NCBI RefSeq assembly: GCF_020379485.1
Contig: NC_063442.1
Span: forward strand, 16,304,009 to 16,368,008
Direction of reading: 5' to 3'
Source of the DNA: Brassica napus
Lineage: Eukaryota > Streptophyta > Magnoliopsida > Brassicales > Brassicaceae
Length of the DNA stretch: 64,000 nt
A model generated the notes under the pieces. It saw nothing but the letters and a program-made list of their open reading frames with translations. It searched no databases and was not told the origin of the DNA. A program made the translations under genes and the position numbers. This document shows, piece by piece, positions 44,989 to 57,287 of this stretch; the stretch's first letter is position 1, and each line of letters opens with the position of its first letter.

Positions 44989-46904
44989 CTTTATTTTAAA
45001 AGTTCATTACGAAAACCAAAGGGTATAGACATTGAAATTCATACGAAAATGTTTATATACTATTACATAGGATAAAATGGAATTTGTTACTTTACTGTGT
45101 ACACATTGTTGTTAGCTGTCCCATAAATCAAAGATCCATATTAATTTACTGAATCTATAGTCGATATATGAAGCTCTAAATCATGAAGTTGATCGAATAT
45201 ATCTGACCACATCGTTCTGGACTATAGTCTAAAATATAAAAGTATATATATATATATATACAACGTATTCTTTCTAGTAAAGCTTTTTTTCTTGGTCGGC
45301 TCCAATTAGTTTTTTTTTTCAATGTTTCTAATTCTCCCCAGTCATTCATACAGAGAATCGAAATTATTGACATCAACATTTTTAGGAAACTTGAGCCACC
45401 ACAAAGGAACAAATATAATAGTTGCGTCCCTAATATATATATGTCGGCCACGCTAGTTGTATACTACTGTAGTTATAAGATACGTAAGCCATTAGAGAAA
45501 AATAAATATTGTAGACTTGTAGTATATTATATCTTTAAAAGAAGAATTTCTTATTATTATTTTCATTCCATAAAAAAGACCCACAATTCGGAAGTTTTTT
45601 TTTTTTTTTTTTGCTAACTTTTGGTGACAATTCGGAAATTGGAAGACAATATATGGCCTCTTCATGGAAAGAATATACCGGAATGTGAAGAGCATATACA
45701 AATTTCCTATATAAAATAAAACTATGTATAACTTTTCTTGTAAAAACTATATTCTCTTGTTGTTTGAAAATTAATACAAATGTGCACGTTGTCTTCTTTC
45801 TCGTAGTGTTGATTTGTTTGTCGTCTTCAGTTTTGATATAAAAAAAATATCATTCTATGAATACGTAAATCTTAAATCGAAATCAGGATTAAGGATTTAA
45901 TCAGAAAACCGGGAAAAGTTTGATTTTTCTTGCCATTTAGTTTTAGAGCTCATTTCATATGGCTCTTTGTGTGACATATTAATCTCTACTTCCATGCTTA
46001 TTGGGTTTAAGTATTAGTACTATCTAATTTTGAATCAAAATGATGTATTTTAAGAAGATTTTTTTTTTTTTGAAAAAGAGGATTTTTAAGTTGACAACTA
46101 ATTTACTTGAAGACCATCGGGAAACTTGAATCTAGAGAAAAGCTATTGGCGTTCTCGACATGAAGGTTTGATCTTATTTCAAATTTTCAATTATATTTTA
46201 AGTTTTCTAGGATTCTGTAGATATGTGTATATATTATTATATAGACAATAAATACAATAATTCGATGATAGATCCAAAAGAACATGAATCAGGTTAGGGT
46301 TTCCTTAAAGATATTGTTAATTAAAAGGCCAGGGTTGGGTTAAGCTAGTAAAACAGGTTCTTATGTGACCTTTCGCAGTCACTAAAAGCCTAAACAGCTC
46401 TTGATACTTGCTTTAGGACGATATTAAAACACGGGAAACAAAAGCAACCAATGCTTTTCGTGGCTTCTCGTATTACTTAATTAACAATATATAATGTTGT
46501 ATCCATAGGGAATATTCGGCAAGACCTAAATAGTAATTGTATAATGCTAGTTCATTCTATGTTTATCAACGTTTGTGTCTCTATACATGTTTTAATCTTC
46601 TCTTAAATGGGATTAATTACGACGATTAAACCAAGTTTGACATTGTGATATTAGTCTTAATATCTTATATGATCAGTAGTATTAAATCAAACTTTCAAAG
46701 ATTCTTTCGTTTCACGATGGTGACTAGGTCCAAACCAGTGGAAATGGAAACACTTTTTCTAAATATTACATGTTTCTATTAATATTACAGAATTAAGTAT
46801 AAATTAAACAGTCTTAACCTGTCATACAGCTGCACGAAAACAAAACTAAAACAGTAGGAATATAAAAATCGTTCTTTGTTAAAATGGGAATATAAACTCT
46901 ATTG
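44989..46904. other. HHO 3' flank and intergenic DNA
   Basis: Native HHO 3' UTR probably lies in the first 200-300 bases. There is a TA microsatellite at about 45243-45260. No gene is supported. Confidence 0.4.
45583..45637 (-). mobile_element. Short poly(A) insert with target duplication
   Basis: ACAATTCGGAA at 45583-45593 and 45627-45637 flanks a 33-nt insert that on the minus strand reads CACCAAAAGTTAGC followed by a long A-run. Confidence 0.65.
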
Positions 46905-48445
46905 AACATATCCACCTCAACAAATTAAATCAGCCAATGAAATATGATTTTGTTGCCATGTCACTATTTATAAAATATTTTATCTTCATTGTTCTTTATT
47001 TTTCATCGTCTGAAATTGTCGTTATCCTACATTTAAAAACCTCTATTTTTTAAAACTTAATTATCTTCGTTGATCCTTGCATGATAAGAGACGATGATGT
47101 TTCAATATCCGTTGTTTCTCTCTTTCGCTGAATCTTAGCCAAAGGTATCACTTCTTATAAGTTGGAATCCTGCTAAATTTTAGATGTAATATTCAGTTTA
47201 CAAAATAAAATAAAATAATCATACACTACATTCTCATCTTTATTGTGTTAATCATGTTATTCTTTTTTGGTTTCATATGATAGAAACATATTTTACAACA
47301 CATAATCCATGATACATTTGAGAAACTAAAAATAAAACTTAAGCCTTTTTAAAAAGTAAAAAAAATAAAAATAGAAAACTTTGTACTACAAAATATATAC
47401 AGAACATGGTAAAAACCATTTGGTTTAAATGTGTCAGACAAGAATATATTCTAAATTTACACTAAATACAATCTAGAATGCAAAAATATACATACAAAAA
47501 TGACAAGTTTTACCAAATTATACCATATCATTCGCGTGTAAATGTCCACGTAGAATATGGAATCATATGTTCAAATAATAGAAAAATTGTCTGATCACAA
47601 TGATCCAAATAACATACCACTATTTTAAAATAATAGATAAATATGTAGTTATAAATTTTAAAATTACAAGTAATATAAGTTCCATTGAGCCTATCCACCT
47701 CAGCAAATTAAATCAGCCAATGAAATATGATTTTTTGCCATGTCACTATTTATTGAATCCAATAAAATACTTCATCTTTATTGTTCTTATTGATGTCTTT
47801 GAAATTGCCGTTATCCTACATTTAAAAAACCTCCATTTTTAAAACTTAATTCCCTTCGTTGATCTTTGCAAGATGAGAGACGATGATGTTTCAACTTCCG
47901 TTGTTTCTCTCTTTATAACTCTTTCGCTGAATCTTAGCCAAAGGTATCACTTCTTATAATTTGGAATCCTGCTAAATTTTAGATGTCATATTTAGTTTAC
48001 AAAACGAAATAAAATAACCATACACCACATTCTCATCTTTATTGTGTTAATCATTTTATTCTTTTTTGGTTTCATATGATAGAAACATATTTTACAACAC
48101 ATAATCCATGATACATTTGAGAAACTAAAAATAAAACTTAAGCCTTTTTCAAAAGTAAAAAAAATAAAAATAGAAAACTTTGTACTACAAAATATATACA
48201 GAACATGGTAAAAACCATTCGGTTTAAATGTGTCAGACAAGAATATATTCTAAATTTACACTAAATACAATCTAGAATGCAAAAATATACATACAAAAAT
48301 GACAAGTTTTACCAAATTATACCATATCATTCGCGTGTAAATGCCCACGTAGTATATGAAATAATATGTTCAAATAATAAAAAAATTGTCAGATCACAAT
48401 GATCCAAATAAAATACCACTATTTTAAAGGAATAGATAAATATGC
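46905..48445. repeat. ~780-bp direct tandem duplication
   Basis: Copy A (about 46905-47670) and copy B (about 47680-48445) share long identical stretches, e.g. AAATTAAATCAGCCAATGAA, CGCTGAATCTTAGCCAAAGG and CATTCGCGTGTAAATG, offset by about 783 bp. Copy B is followed by a Helitron 3' end. The composition (leader-like start with CCACCTCA and TGCCATGTCAC) fits the 5' part of a non-autonomous Helitron. Confidence 0.8.
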
Positions 48446-48577
48446 AAAGTTATAAATTTTAAATTTACAAGTAACACGTAAAATTGTAGGACAAAACAAT
48501 TGAGTTCAATAAATAAAATTACATAAAGTTAACGAATTTTTAAAAATAAATGCAAAAAACAATACAAAATATACACC

Positions 48578-48603
48578 GCGCGTAGCGCAGTTAAATAATC
48601 TAG
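48578..48603 (+). mobile_element. Helitron 3' terminus
   Basis: A GC-rich hairpin GCGC-GTA-GCGC is followed by AGTTAAATAAT and CTAG (48600-48603), then T. It terminates the duplicated repeat region to its left. Confidence 0.65.
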
Positions 48604-49389
48604 TGTCTTTAAAATGTTAATTATAGAAAATTTATTAGGTTACCTAAATATTTAAATTCAGTCACTTTAGATTGTAAATACGTGGAAACTCCTCTGTAGT
48701 TTGACTAAATGTTCATTAATACTTTTATACCAAGAAATCTGAATTTTGATTTCCAGAAAATACGAAATTATACGAATTAATGGAGAACAAGCTTATAAGA
48801 GATCTGCGGGAAGGCGCAAAAAGTACCGTCAAACGTGGATCCTGTGAATTGTAGGCTGTAAAATCGTCTGTAATATTTTTATAGTTTGTAATAACATAAT
48901 ATTTAACGTTAAAAAAAAGATAGTAAATAGTGGTTTCCGTTTGACTTAATTAAATTTTTATAATCATTTTTAGTTCTAAGTTTTGTTAAATTTACCAACT
49001 GGTGCATATTTCGTACCATCATCTCCTGTTATACTATTTCTTACTATTTCTAATTATACTCTCTCTTTTACCGTCTTTTATCATACGGCCATCTTTTATT
49101 ACTGGCTCAAATCAAATCATTTTAACACATAGCTATTCTTTACTATCTCACTTGTTCCATGATTTTTCTTTGAGTAAAATTGAAATTTTGATAGCTTGAA
49201 AATCAAAATTAACCTGAAGAAAAGCTTTTTTCAAAGAAAAAAAACTCCATTAATCTCCAAAAAAAACAAGGCGTTGTACGTTTTATATAAATCTTTACAC
49301 GTTAATTATTATTTATTATTAGTAATTTAATATCGTTGAAAAAAGATCTCAATTCACAAAACTTCTCTCGTAAAGCAAAAATTATTATT
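48604..49389. other. Intergenic DNA
   Basis: AT-rich with no gene supported. Confidence 0.35.
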
Positions 49390-49428
49390 TTCTCACTCCT
49401 TTTTTTTTTACTTTTTTTATTCTCACTC
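49390..49428 (-). mobile_element. Short T-run insert with direct repeats (weaker case)
   Basis: TTCTCACTC at 49390-49398 and 49420-49428 flanks a T-rich 21-nt insert. The repeats are only 9 bp in low-complexity DNA, so slippage is possible. Confidence 0.35.
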
Positions 49429-49510
49429 TATTTGACTATGAATAACAGACGGCTGCAGAAAATAAACGGTAAATTTAGTTTTTTACGAGACCTCGAAGTT
49501 AAATTTTCTT

Positions 49511-49826
49511 CAGGGCCGGCTCAAAACTGTTAGTAGCTCTAGGGCGAAATTTTTTTTTTTAACTCTCTAAAATTTATATGCAGATAATGTTTAAAATATT
49601 TTTAAAATTTAATCAGTAATATTTTGTATATTTTGTAATGAAACTAAAATTATATACATATCAAATAATTTTGGGCCACTTTCAGTTTTATTTATTATAT
49701 TTATAATTTTTTATATAAAAATATAGATTTATAAAAAATTTGATCTCTTGATTATTATTATACAGGGGAGACACGGATTTAGGCTTGGAGTGGTACACCG
49801 CTTGTTCCCCTAGTAAGCCGGCCCTG
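49511..49826. mobile_element. hAT-type MITE
   Basis: A 316-bp element with inverted ends CAGGGCCGGCT, flanked by an exact 8-bp duplication ATTTTCTT (49503-49510 and 49827-49834). The CAGGG terminus and 8-bp duplication are hAT hallmarks. No coding capacity. Confidence 0.9.
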
Positions 49827-49930
49827 ATTTTCTTTCTCCCTTTTGGTGGGAAGGTTTACTATCTTGTCACCTTGAAGAACAGATAATTAACTTAGCTTCT
49901 AAACGGATACGTTGAAACAACATAGATATT

Positions 49931-50235
49931 TGATAAGAGATTGTATGTATTTTATTAACGTTCCGCCCAACCTCCCTCTCTTGATCTCAACACTCAGAGA
50001 ATCAAGCCAATATCCAAGACCTCACGTCTAAGGATCCTTTTACAAAATACTCAAAAGCTAATTACAAACACAAGACAAACTACTATTTATACTCTTCAGT
50101 CTCTCTTCTCTTCTAACGGCCATAACTGACTCGTAACAAACTCCTCAGCTCGAGTTCTCACTCTCCACGTCAGCATCCAAGATTCTATCTTCTCCTCCTC
50201 TCTTCTTACGGTAATATACCCTCCAGGGCCTATCA
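49931..50235 (-). repeat. Chromovirus 3' LTR
   Basis: 305 bp. The pol frame runs through its 5' part to a stop at 50096, so about 46 C-terminal residues of pol are LTR-encoded. Just inside, TTGGGGAGGTAA on the minus strand is the polypurine tract. Confidence 0.93.
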
Positions 50236-53128
50236 TTACCTCCCCAATGAAACTGAGCTTGTCCTCAAGCTCGAATGTAGGAAAGTCTCTCTTCAAATCA
50301 CGAACACGCATCCAAGACGTCTCATGTACTGGTAAGCCCTTCCATTGCACCGAGACCTCCAAATGTCCCTCAGAATCATAGCGACAACTTGTCAATTCCT
50401 CAGGCTGCAAGGTAATCTCATCATTTGCCGTAAACGAAGATGGTAAGTTCGTGACTGAATGATTCCTTCCCAGCACTGGTTTCAGCTGTGACACATGAAA
50501 CACCGGGTGAATCTTACAATCCGAAGGAAGGTCGAGACGATAAGCCACTGATCCAATCTTCTCCAATACTGTGAAAGGACCGTAATACTTAGCAGACAGT
50601 TTCTGACAGAATGTCCTTGACAGCGTCTTCTGTCTATATGGTCGGAGTTTCAGAAAAACCGAAGAGCCCACTGAGAACTGAAGATCCCGACGATGCTTAT
50701 CTGCGCTGTCTTTCATTGCTGCTTGTGACTTCAACAAGAACTCTTTAGCTTGGCTTAACATCTCGTCCCTGTTCTTCAACATTTCTTCTAACTCAAAGTT
50801 GGTAGTAGAACCTTCCTCATAGTGAAGTAAGGATGGTGGCTCCCTACCATAGACCAGCTTGAAAGGAGATGTGTGAATAGAAGTATGGTAGGATGTATTG
50901 TACCAATATTCACACCATGATAGGTATTTATACCATTGTTTCGGATTAGCAGATGTGAAACACCTCAAATAAGCTTCAAGACATCTATTCACCACCTCGG
51001 TTTGGCCATCACTTTGAGGGTGATATGCTGTGCTGAACTTGAGTGATGTTCCTACCAATCTAAAAAATTCTCTCCAAAATTTGCTCAAAAACACCCTGTC
51101 TCGATCGGATATAATCGAAGCTGGATATCCATGTAATCTCACTACTTCTCGTATGAATTTCTCAGCAACTGACGTAGCTGTATATGGGTGTTTCAAGCCG
51201 ATGAAGTGAGCGTATTTACTCAAACGGTCCACCACTACCATGATCACCGTAAATCCCTCTGATTTTGGCAAGCAGTCAATGAAGTCCATAGAAACTTCAG
51301 ACCAGATCACAGTAGGAAGTGGAATTGGTTGTAACAGACCACCAGGGTTCAAGGTAGAGTATTTGTGGGTCTGGCATACAGTACACTCCGATACGTATTG
51401 TTGAACATCGTCTTTTAACTTAGACCAATGGAACAACCTTTGAATCCTCTTGATTGTTTTCAACACGCCAGAATGCCCGCCAAATACTCCATCATGATAT
51501 TCCTGGAGTATAATTCCAATATACTTTGATGTCCTCGGTATAACCAATCTGCTCTTATAGAAGAGCCGGCCCTTAATGATCGTAAGGTGCTTCTTCGACC
51601 CCTTCCCTTGAATAATTTCCTTAATTTCTTGTTGAATATCAGGATCAGAATCGACTTCCTCAAATATATCTTGCATCTGCAAGTTAGAAGAAACTGTCAA
51701 AGCACACAGCAGACTATCACTGTCAAACTTGTCTTCCGGTGAAATACGAGACAATCCATCTGCAGCTCTGTTTTCTGAACCTGCCTTGTAAATGATTTCA
51801 AAGTCAAAACCCAGCAACTTTGTGAGCCATTTCTGATAATCCATCGACACATCTCGTTGTTCTAGTAAGAACTTCAAACTCTTCTGATCAGTATAAACCA
51901 CAAAATGCCTCCCCATTAAGTAGTGTTTCCATCTTTGAACTGCCAACACAATAGCCATTAACTCCCTTTCGTAAATTGGTTTCATCTGTTCCCTGTTCGT
52001 CAAGGCTTTACTGAAGTAACAGATAGGACGATGATTCTGCATCAAAACCGCACCCAATCCAAACCCCGACGCATCTGCTTCTATCACAAACAGCTCTTGA
52101 AATTTCGGTAAACATAGAACAGGCGCTGTAGACATAGCTTGCTTCAACTGATCAAAAGCCAACTGAGTCTTACCCGTCCATTCAAAACAATCCTTCTTAA
52201 ACAGATCCGTTAATGGTCGAGCTATGACGCCATATGCCAAAACAAATCGTCGGTAATAGCCCGTAAGTCCCAAGAATCCTCTCAATGCTTTAATTGTTCT
52301 TGGAGACGACCATTTCTGCATAGCCTCTGTCTTTGCAGGATTTGTTGAAACTCCTTCTCGAGAAATTATATGACCAAGATACTCGACATGATCTTGAGCA
52401 AAGAGACACTTTTTACGATTAGCCAACAGGTTATGTCGCTTCAATGTTTCCAGTACAATACGCAGATGTTCGCAATGTTCCTCCATTGATTTACTATATA
52501 CCAATATATCGTCAAAAAACACCAACACTAACTTCCGTAAGAACGGCTTGAAGATCGCATTCATAAGGGATTGAAATGTAGCTGGAGCATTGCTAAGGCC
52601 AAACGGCATCACAACAAACTCGTAGTGGCCTTCATGCGTTCTAAAAGCTGTTTTCTCAATATCTGCCTCCGTCATTCTGATTTGATGATACCCGGAACGA
52701 AGATCCAGCTTGGAAAACACTGAAGAACCGTGTAACTCATCCAGCAATTGATCGATTACAGGAATAGGGAATTTGTCAGGTATGGTGATCTTGTTCAAAC
52801 TCCTATAATCAATGCAAAACCTCCAGCCTCCATCCTTCTTTTTAACCAACAATATCGGACTCGCATACGGACTTCTGCTTGGTCGAATAACCCCAGATTC
52901 CAACATTTGTTTCACCATTTGCTCAATCACCGCCATGTGAGCGTGCGGATAACGGTAAGGTCTGACTGCAACTGTTCCTGAGCCTTCTATTAACCGAATG
53001 CTATGTTCGAAACCTCTTTCAGGAGGTAATTCCGTAGGCTCTTGAAAGATCGACTCAAACTGATTCACAAGTTCTGAATCTGCTCCGGCATGTGAATCTC
53101 TAATGACCCCTTTTCTGAAAACTGAGAC
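50096..53128 (-). CDS. Chromovirus Pol: RT, RNase H, integrase, chromodomain
   Basis: Open from just after the TGA at 53129 with no further stop. No ATG is needed; it continues the gag-protease frame. Counting from the GTG codon at 53068, RT motifs are [20 protein letters not shown] (72-91), [23 protein letters not shown] and the catalytic FFDDILVYS (184-192). RNase H follows ([15 protein letters not shown]). Integrase has the HHCC zinc domain ([19 protein letters not shown]) and the DDE core ([38 protein letters not shown]). The C-terminus has a chromodomain-like segment ([15 protein letters not shown]), which can guide integration to chromatin. All catalytic residues appear intact. Confidence 0.93.
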   Translation of the reverse strand, partial: VSVFRKGVIRDSHAGADSELVNQFESIFQEPTELPPERGFEHSIRLIEGSGTVAVRPYRYPHAHMAVIEQMVKQMLESGVIRPSRSPYASPILLVKKKDGGWRFCIDYRSLNKITIPDKFPIPVIDQLLDELHGSSVFSKLDLRSGYHQIRMTEADIEKTAFRTHEGHYEFVVMPFGLSNAPATFQSLMNAIFKPFLRKLVLVFFDDILVYSKSMEEHCEHLRIVLETLKRHNLLANRKKCLFAQDHVEYLGHIISREGVSTNPAKTEAMQKWSSPRTIKALRGFLGLTGYYRRFVLAYGVIARPLTDLFKKDCFEWTGKTQLAFDQLKQAMSTAPVLCLPKFQELFVIEADASGFGLGAVLMQNHRPICYFSKALTNREQMKPIYERELMAIVLAVQRWKHYLMGRHFVVYTDQKSLKFLLEQRDVSMDYQKWLTKLLGFDFEIIYKAGSENRAADGLSRISPEDKFDSDSLLCALTVSSNLQMQDIFEEVDSDPDIQQEIKEIIQGKGSKKHLTIIKGRLFYKSRLVIPRTSKYIGIILQEYHDGVFGGHSGVLKTIKRIQRLFHWSKLKDDVQQYVSECTVCQTHKYSTLNPGGLLQPIPLPTVIWSEVSMDFIDCLPKSEGFTVIMVVVDRLSKYAHFIGLKHPYTATSVAEKFIREVVRLHGYPASIISDRDRVFLSKFWREFFRLVGTSLKFSTAYHPQSDGQTEVVNRCLEAYLRCFTSANPKQWYKYLSWCEYWYNTSYHTSIHTSPFKLVYGREPPSLLHYEEGSTTNFELEEMLKNRDEMLSQAKEFLLKSQAAMKDSADKHRRDLQFSVGSSVFLKLRPYRQKTLSRTFCQKLSAKYYGPFTVLEKIGSVAYRLDLPSDCKIHPVFHVSQLKPVLGRNHSVTNLPSSFTANDEITLQPEELTSCRYDSEGHLEVSVQWKGLPVHETSWMRVRDLKRDFPTFELEDKLSFIGEVMIGPGGYITVRREEEKIESWMLTWRVRTRAEEFVTSQLWPLEEKRD

Positions 53129-54829
53129 TCAGCATTTTGTAAATCTATACCCGAAATGATCGACTGTAAAGCTGAAACCTGCGTATGTAAAGCTCTGTCT
53201 CCAACCAATGTGACTGCCTTGCGCCGAATCAAACTCAAGCACCTGTGTTTCCCAGTTTACTTCACATTTACCCAAAGTACGAAGCCATTGCACTCCTAAC
53301 ACCACGTCTGCACTTCCCGGATCCAACACTATGAAGTCTGACTTGATCAATACTGACTGTAGCTGTAGTGAAACCCCTCTGCACACACCAGCTCCATTCA
53401 CTGTTATACCAGTACCGACTAACACCTTAAATGCTGATGTCTCATCTATCTGTAGTTGAGATTTTTTCATAACTGTGGGTGATAGAAAATTGTGTGTCGC
53501 ACCACTATCAATCAAAACAACCACTTTTGATTTGCCAATACGTCCCTCAATCTTCATAGTCGTAGGAGACGACCACCCCATGAATGAGTGTAAAGAAAAC
53601 TCCATAACCTCTGTGGTAGTTCCTTGCAGCTCCTCGCACGAATCATGAAACTCTTCGTCTATCAGCTCTACTTCACAACCTTGTGCCACCACCATCACCT
53701 GAAGATGCCTGTTCTTGCAATTGTTGTAATGAGCTCTTGTCCACTTCTCATCGCAGGAGAAACAAATCCCATTCTTCTTCTTATGTTCATACTCAGCATC
53801 AGATAACTTCACTCTTCCTTGAGTCTTTGTATTAACCGCTGGAATTGTCGTTTTTGCTACTGGTTCTTGTTGCTTAGCCTTGTTCGTCCAAGCTTGGTTT
53901 GTTGGAGTAACTAAGGATTTGAAGCCTGAGCTTGTTGTCTGTTTCCCTTGTCGATTCTCGTGAACCTTTCCCCCTGAGAACAGACGACAAAACTCACTGT
54001 CTTCCATCTTGATGACCGCTTGAATGTGATCAGATAAGGTTTGAGGTTCCTTCATCATGATTACTTCCTTCATTTCTCTCTTTAAGCCGTTGAAAAAGAT
54101 ATCAATCTTGTGCGCCTCAGCCAGCTTTATTTGAGAAGCTAGCTCTTGAAATTCTCGAACATATTCAGCTATGGAACCAGTCTGTTGTATGCTGAACAAT
54201 CGTTTCCCTGGAGTCTTCTCAAAGGACTCTGCAAATCTTGATAACAATCTCCGCTTGAAGTCAAACCAGTCCTTGAAATCTCCATACTCAATCTCGTAGT
54301 TAAACCAGCATAAAGCGTCTTCTTCCAGACTCAAAGAAGCCAGTTCTAATTGATACTCTGGTGTTGATTGCATCACACGAAAGTATCTCTCAGCTTGAGC
54401 TATCCAACCAAATGGATTGACACCCGAAAAGATCGGCATCTCGACCTTCTTATACAAGCCTTTTCGATTCTCATGTCTATGCTCTACCGGCCGATAACCT
54501 AGCTCAGATTCTCTCCGGTAATGTTCAAAATGACGAGGCGATACCTGATTCACGTTCTGCGGATCTGGTTGCATCAGATTAGCTCCGCTCGATTCAGGTT
54601 GCGAAGATCGTGGATTCTGTTGCTGAATCAAAGTGATGAAAGATGTCAGTGTCGACTCGAGACTCGCGAATCGCTCATCCATCTTCGTCTCCTTCGACTG
54701 ATTGTTCACCTCCGTCGTCGCAACGAAACGATTGAATCGCTCATCAAGACTGTCGAATCGCCGCCGTAACTCGTCGACGGTGTTATCCAACGCTCCGATC
54801 CGTTGCATCGACTCTTCCAATCTCGTCAT
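53129..54829 (-). CDS. Chromovirus Gag and protease
   Basis: The first ATG of the frame is at 54829 (MTRLEESMQ); the frame is open 11 codons further to a GTG near the LTR. It contains the gag capsid region (KKVEMPIFSGVNPFGWI, RRLLSRFAES, FNGLKREMKEVIM), a zinc knuckle variant (CFSCDEKWTRAHYNNC), and the aspartic protease site VVLIDSGATHNFLS with the later VVLGVQWLRTLG. It ends at TGA 53129-53131; the next in-frame codons continue into RT without another stop. In the clade this is normally one polyprotein, so the TGA is either a recent nonsense mutation or a readthrough point. Confidence 0.9.
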   Translation of the reverse strand: MTRLEESMQRIGALDNTVDELRRRFDSLDERFNRFVATTEVNNQSKETKMDERFASLESTLTSFITLIQQQNPRSSQPESSGANLMQPDPQNVNQVSPRHFEHYRRESELGYRPVEHRHENRKGLYKKVEMPIFSGVNPFGWIAQAERYFRVMQSTPEYQLELASLSLEEDALCWFNYEIEYGDFKDWFDFKRRLLSRFAESFEKTPGKRLFSIQQTGSIAEYVREFQELASQIKLAEAHKIDIFFNGLKREMKEVIMMKEPQTLSDHIQAVIKMEDSEFCRLFSGGKVHENRQGKQTTSSGFKSLVTPTNQAWTNKAKQQEPVAKTTIPAVNTKTQGRVKLSDAEYEHKKKNGICFSCDEKWTRAHYNNCKNRHLQVMVVAQGCEVELIDEEFHDSCEELQGTTTEVMEFSLHSFMGWSSPTTMKIEGRIGKSKVVVLIDSGATHNFLSPTVMKKSQLQIDETSAFKVLVGTGITVNGAGVCRGVSLQLQSVLIKSDFIVLDPGSADVVLGVQWLRTLGKCEVNWETQVLEFDSAQGSHIGWRQSFTYAGFSFTVDHFGYRFTKC

Positions 54830-54871
54830 CGTCGTCTCGATCGCGTTGTTCGGGACGCTCACCGCGCCAAT

Positions 54872-55176
54872 TGATAAGAGATTGTATGTATTTTATTAAC
54901 GTTCTGCCCAACCTCCCTCTCTTGATCTCTACACTCAGAGAATCAAGCCAATATCCAAGACCTCACGTCTAAGGATCCTTTTACAAAATACTCAAAAGCT
55001 AATTACAAACACAAGACAAACTACTATTTATACTCTTCAGTCTCTCTTCTCTTCTAACGGCCATAACTGACTCGTAACAAACTCCTCAGCTCGAGTTTTC
55101 ACTCTCCACGTCAGCATCCAAGATTCTATCTTCTCCTCCTCTCTTCTTACGGTAATATACCCTCCAGGGCCTATCA
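54872..55176 (-). repeat. Chromovirus 5' LTR
   Basis: 305 bp, nearly identical to the 3' LTR. Immediately downstream on the minus strand is ATTGGCGCGGTGAG; the TGGCGC could be the start of a tRNA primer site, but I could not assign the tRNA. Confidence 0.93.
55025..55032 (-). promoter_or_regulatory. TATA box in the chromovirus 5' LTR
   Basis: TATAAATA on the minus strand, the likely promoter of the element; the equivalent site in the 3' LTR is at 50084-50091. Confidence 0.5.
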
Positions 55177-55181
55177 ATATT

Positions 55182-55977
55182 TTTAATCCTTCTTACCATC
55201 ACGGTAGCTAGTCACTTGCTCTCTCTCTCTCTCTCTCTTTATCGAAGATCATTTCCTCGTGCCATCTCAGGACTGAGTCGCCTCTTTCTCTCTGTACAAT
55301 GCACGCCCAAGACTCCAATGACCTTTTGATTCACAAATCTACTCAATTTTTTCAACATTTGGTGAGATTATGAGAAGCTGGTTTTTGATTATCTATATAA
55401 GATAGCCATCCTCCTGTGATTATTCATCTTAGGTGCCTACCGGGAAGCTTCAGGAACTAATAACATCTTCGGTTTCTTTTAGTCTCCTTTGCTTTAGGAC
55501 TGGTCAATGTAATTTTCTCAATATGCTTCCACCAGATTGTGACTAACCAATTCTAAAGGTATTTTTTACTCATTTCATTATCCCATTTATTTAGCATAAC
55601 CCTTTAGTTACACTTTCCGATTAAAAATGACAATGGCAAGAAACAAATATATAACAAAATTATGATATATGTTTAGCATATATATTACAAAAATCTCCTT
55701 CACTGAAAAGGAATAATCAATTCTTAAAGACATCACTACTTTTCTCAAGTTATTACAAATTTCAGTTATCAGCATGCATACAAATTAAATTAAATATTTT
55801 AAACAACCAATAGAACTAAATAAATATTTTAATTTATTCCTGAATCTGCATTCACGGTATTATTTGATACATAGTCTACAATGAGACTGTGACTATGTAT
55901 TTAATTAATAACAACGTGAAGGATCGAGGTCGAGGTAGTATCCATATAGATTCCACTCGTCCTTCACCGCTGCAATT
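55182..55977. other. Intergenic DNA with a CT microsatellite
   Basis: A (CT)n run at about 55219-55238. The pyrimidine-rich context could be a 5' leader, but no gene follows it convincingly. Confidence 0.4.
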
Positions 55978-56687
55978 TCATGCCAACATCTTGCTCAAAT
56001 GAATATTCCATGGAGAGTACTTGGTATCGACCTGCGAAAGAAAAATCAACACACCAAAATATTTAGACATGAAAATCATCTGATACCAAAATATAAAAAT
56101 AAAGCAAAGTAAATAATCAAACCAATTTTGCATTAGTATCAACAAAAAAATACGCGTCTGTGTAACTTATACAGTTGCATTATGATGATTTAGGGTAATA
56201 GTTTAGCTCTTTGCACATTTAGATTCCTTCTATAGATTGTTCATATTAAGAAACCCACATATATAGATACTTATAAGTTGAAAATCTCCTCAATAGAGGT
56301 GCTTTATAAATATCTGCTTTGCATGAAGTTATATTCATTAATTTGTAGTATTTTTATTTTAAAAATTGAAATGAACCCTATATAAACTAATGATGCATGT
56401 CGTAACTCAAACAATAATCTAAGTATAAAACCTTTTGTCAAAAAAAACAAACAATAATCTGAGTATATACATGTCCATATTTTTTAAGCATATGAACAAC
56501 CTAAACCTAAATTGCAGATATAAGAATATATGGTAAAAGCAGTAACATCTTTTAGTTAAACGTTTACATAAACTTACAAATATTTATCAAAAAGAAGAAA
56601 AAAAACATTTACCAAGGTCGTATGATCAGCCTCTTTCAGAGATTTTTTCTTTCTTGCTCTCTTTCGCGGAATTTGAGTGAAAGACAT
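55978..56687 (-). CDS. Possible two-exon micro-gene, unknown function
   Basis: Exon 1 56687-56613 encodes MSFTQIPRKRARKKKSLKEA then DHTTL. A GTAAATG donor and a TTTCGCAG acceptor enclose a 581-bp intron. Exon 2 56031-55978 encodes VDTKYSPWNIHLSKMLA and a stop, giving 42 residues in phase. The N-terminal half is strongly basic (nuclear-localisation-like). A TATTTAAG about 65 nt upstream could be the TATA box. I do not recognise the protein; it may be a fragment of a larger gene. Confidence 0.35.
56408..56467 (+). mobile_element. Ultra-short poly(A) insert with 20-bp duplication
   Basis: A 20-bp repeat (one mismatch) at 56408-56427 and 56448-56467 flanks a 20-nt insert ending CTTTTGTC followed by eight A. 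Confidence 0.68.
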
Positions 56688-57287
56688 CGTTTTCTATGTT
56701 GAAGGAATATGTTTTGAAGAACTTATAGAAATGGGGATCTAGTCGATCTACTTAAATAGGTAAAGCAAAGTTTACTAGATATATGTATATGTATATGTAT
56801 ATGTATATGCTGTTTGGTAGCAAACGACTATCGTAGTAAAACCAAGGTAGTCGAGATATTACAATTATAAGTTTCTACGCACTTTTGCCGTTTTTTTGGT
56901 GGTTGGGATATATGTATGCTCTAACCTCCAACCTTTTTCATACTAATTAGATGTATAACATATTCTGTGATATATAGTCAACGGTAACATTTAGTTTTAT
57001 AATCTAATTACAACCGTATAATGCCATCAATTAAAATTTGTCTACATTAATAATGGCAATAGATAAATTCCCGCGCGCTTAGGTAATATCCATCAATTGA
57101 TACCACTATACCAAAGAAGTCTTCCATTTACAAAACCGGTCGGTATTGGATATGTTCAAGCGCTATTCATTTCCCTTTTTTTTCCTAATGTTACATAACA
57201 TTACTTTCCAAAATCTGTATATCATTATCTGTAGTTGTTATCTCTGCTGTTAAGCCTTCCACTCTACAGATGAAAGTGTCAGATTCG

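Larger units (their letters stand above)
49931..55176 (-). mobile_element. Near-complete Ty3 chromovirus (Reina-like by size)
   Basis: 5246 bp, LTRs 49931-50235 and 54872-55176 (305 bp each, TGATA...TATCA), with target duplication ATATT at 49926-49930 and 55177-55181. Gag, protease, RT, RNase H, integrase and a C-terminal chromodomain are present in one minus-strand frame, broken only by a TGA at 53129-53131. The LTRs differ at about 3 positions by eye, so the insertion is recent. Short LTRs and total length suggest the Reina clade; a phylogeny would be needed to be sure. Confidence 0.95.
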
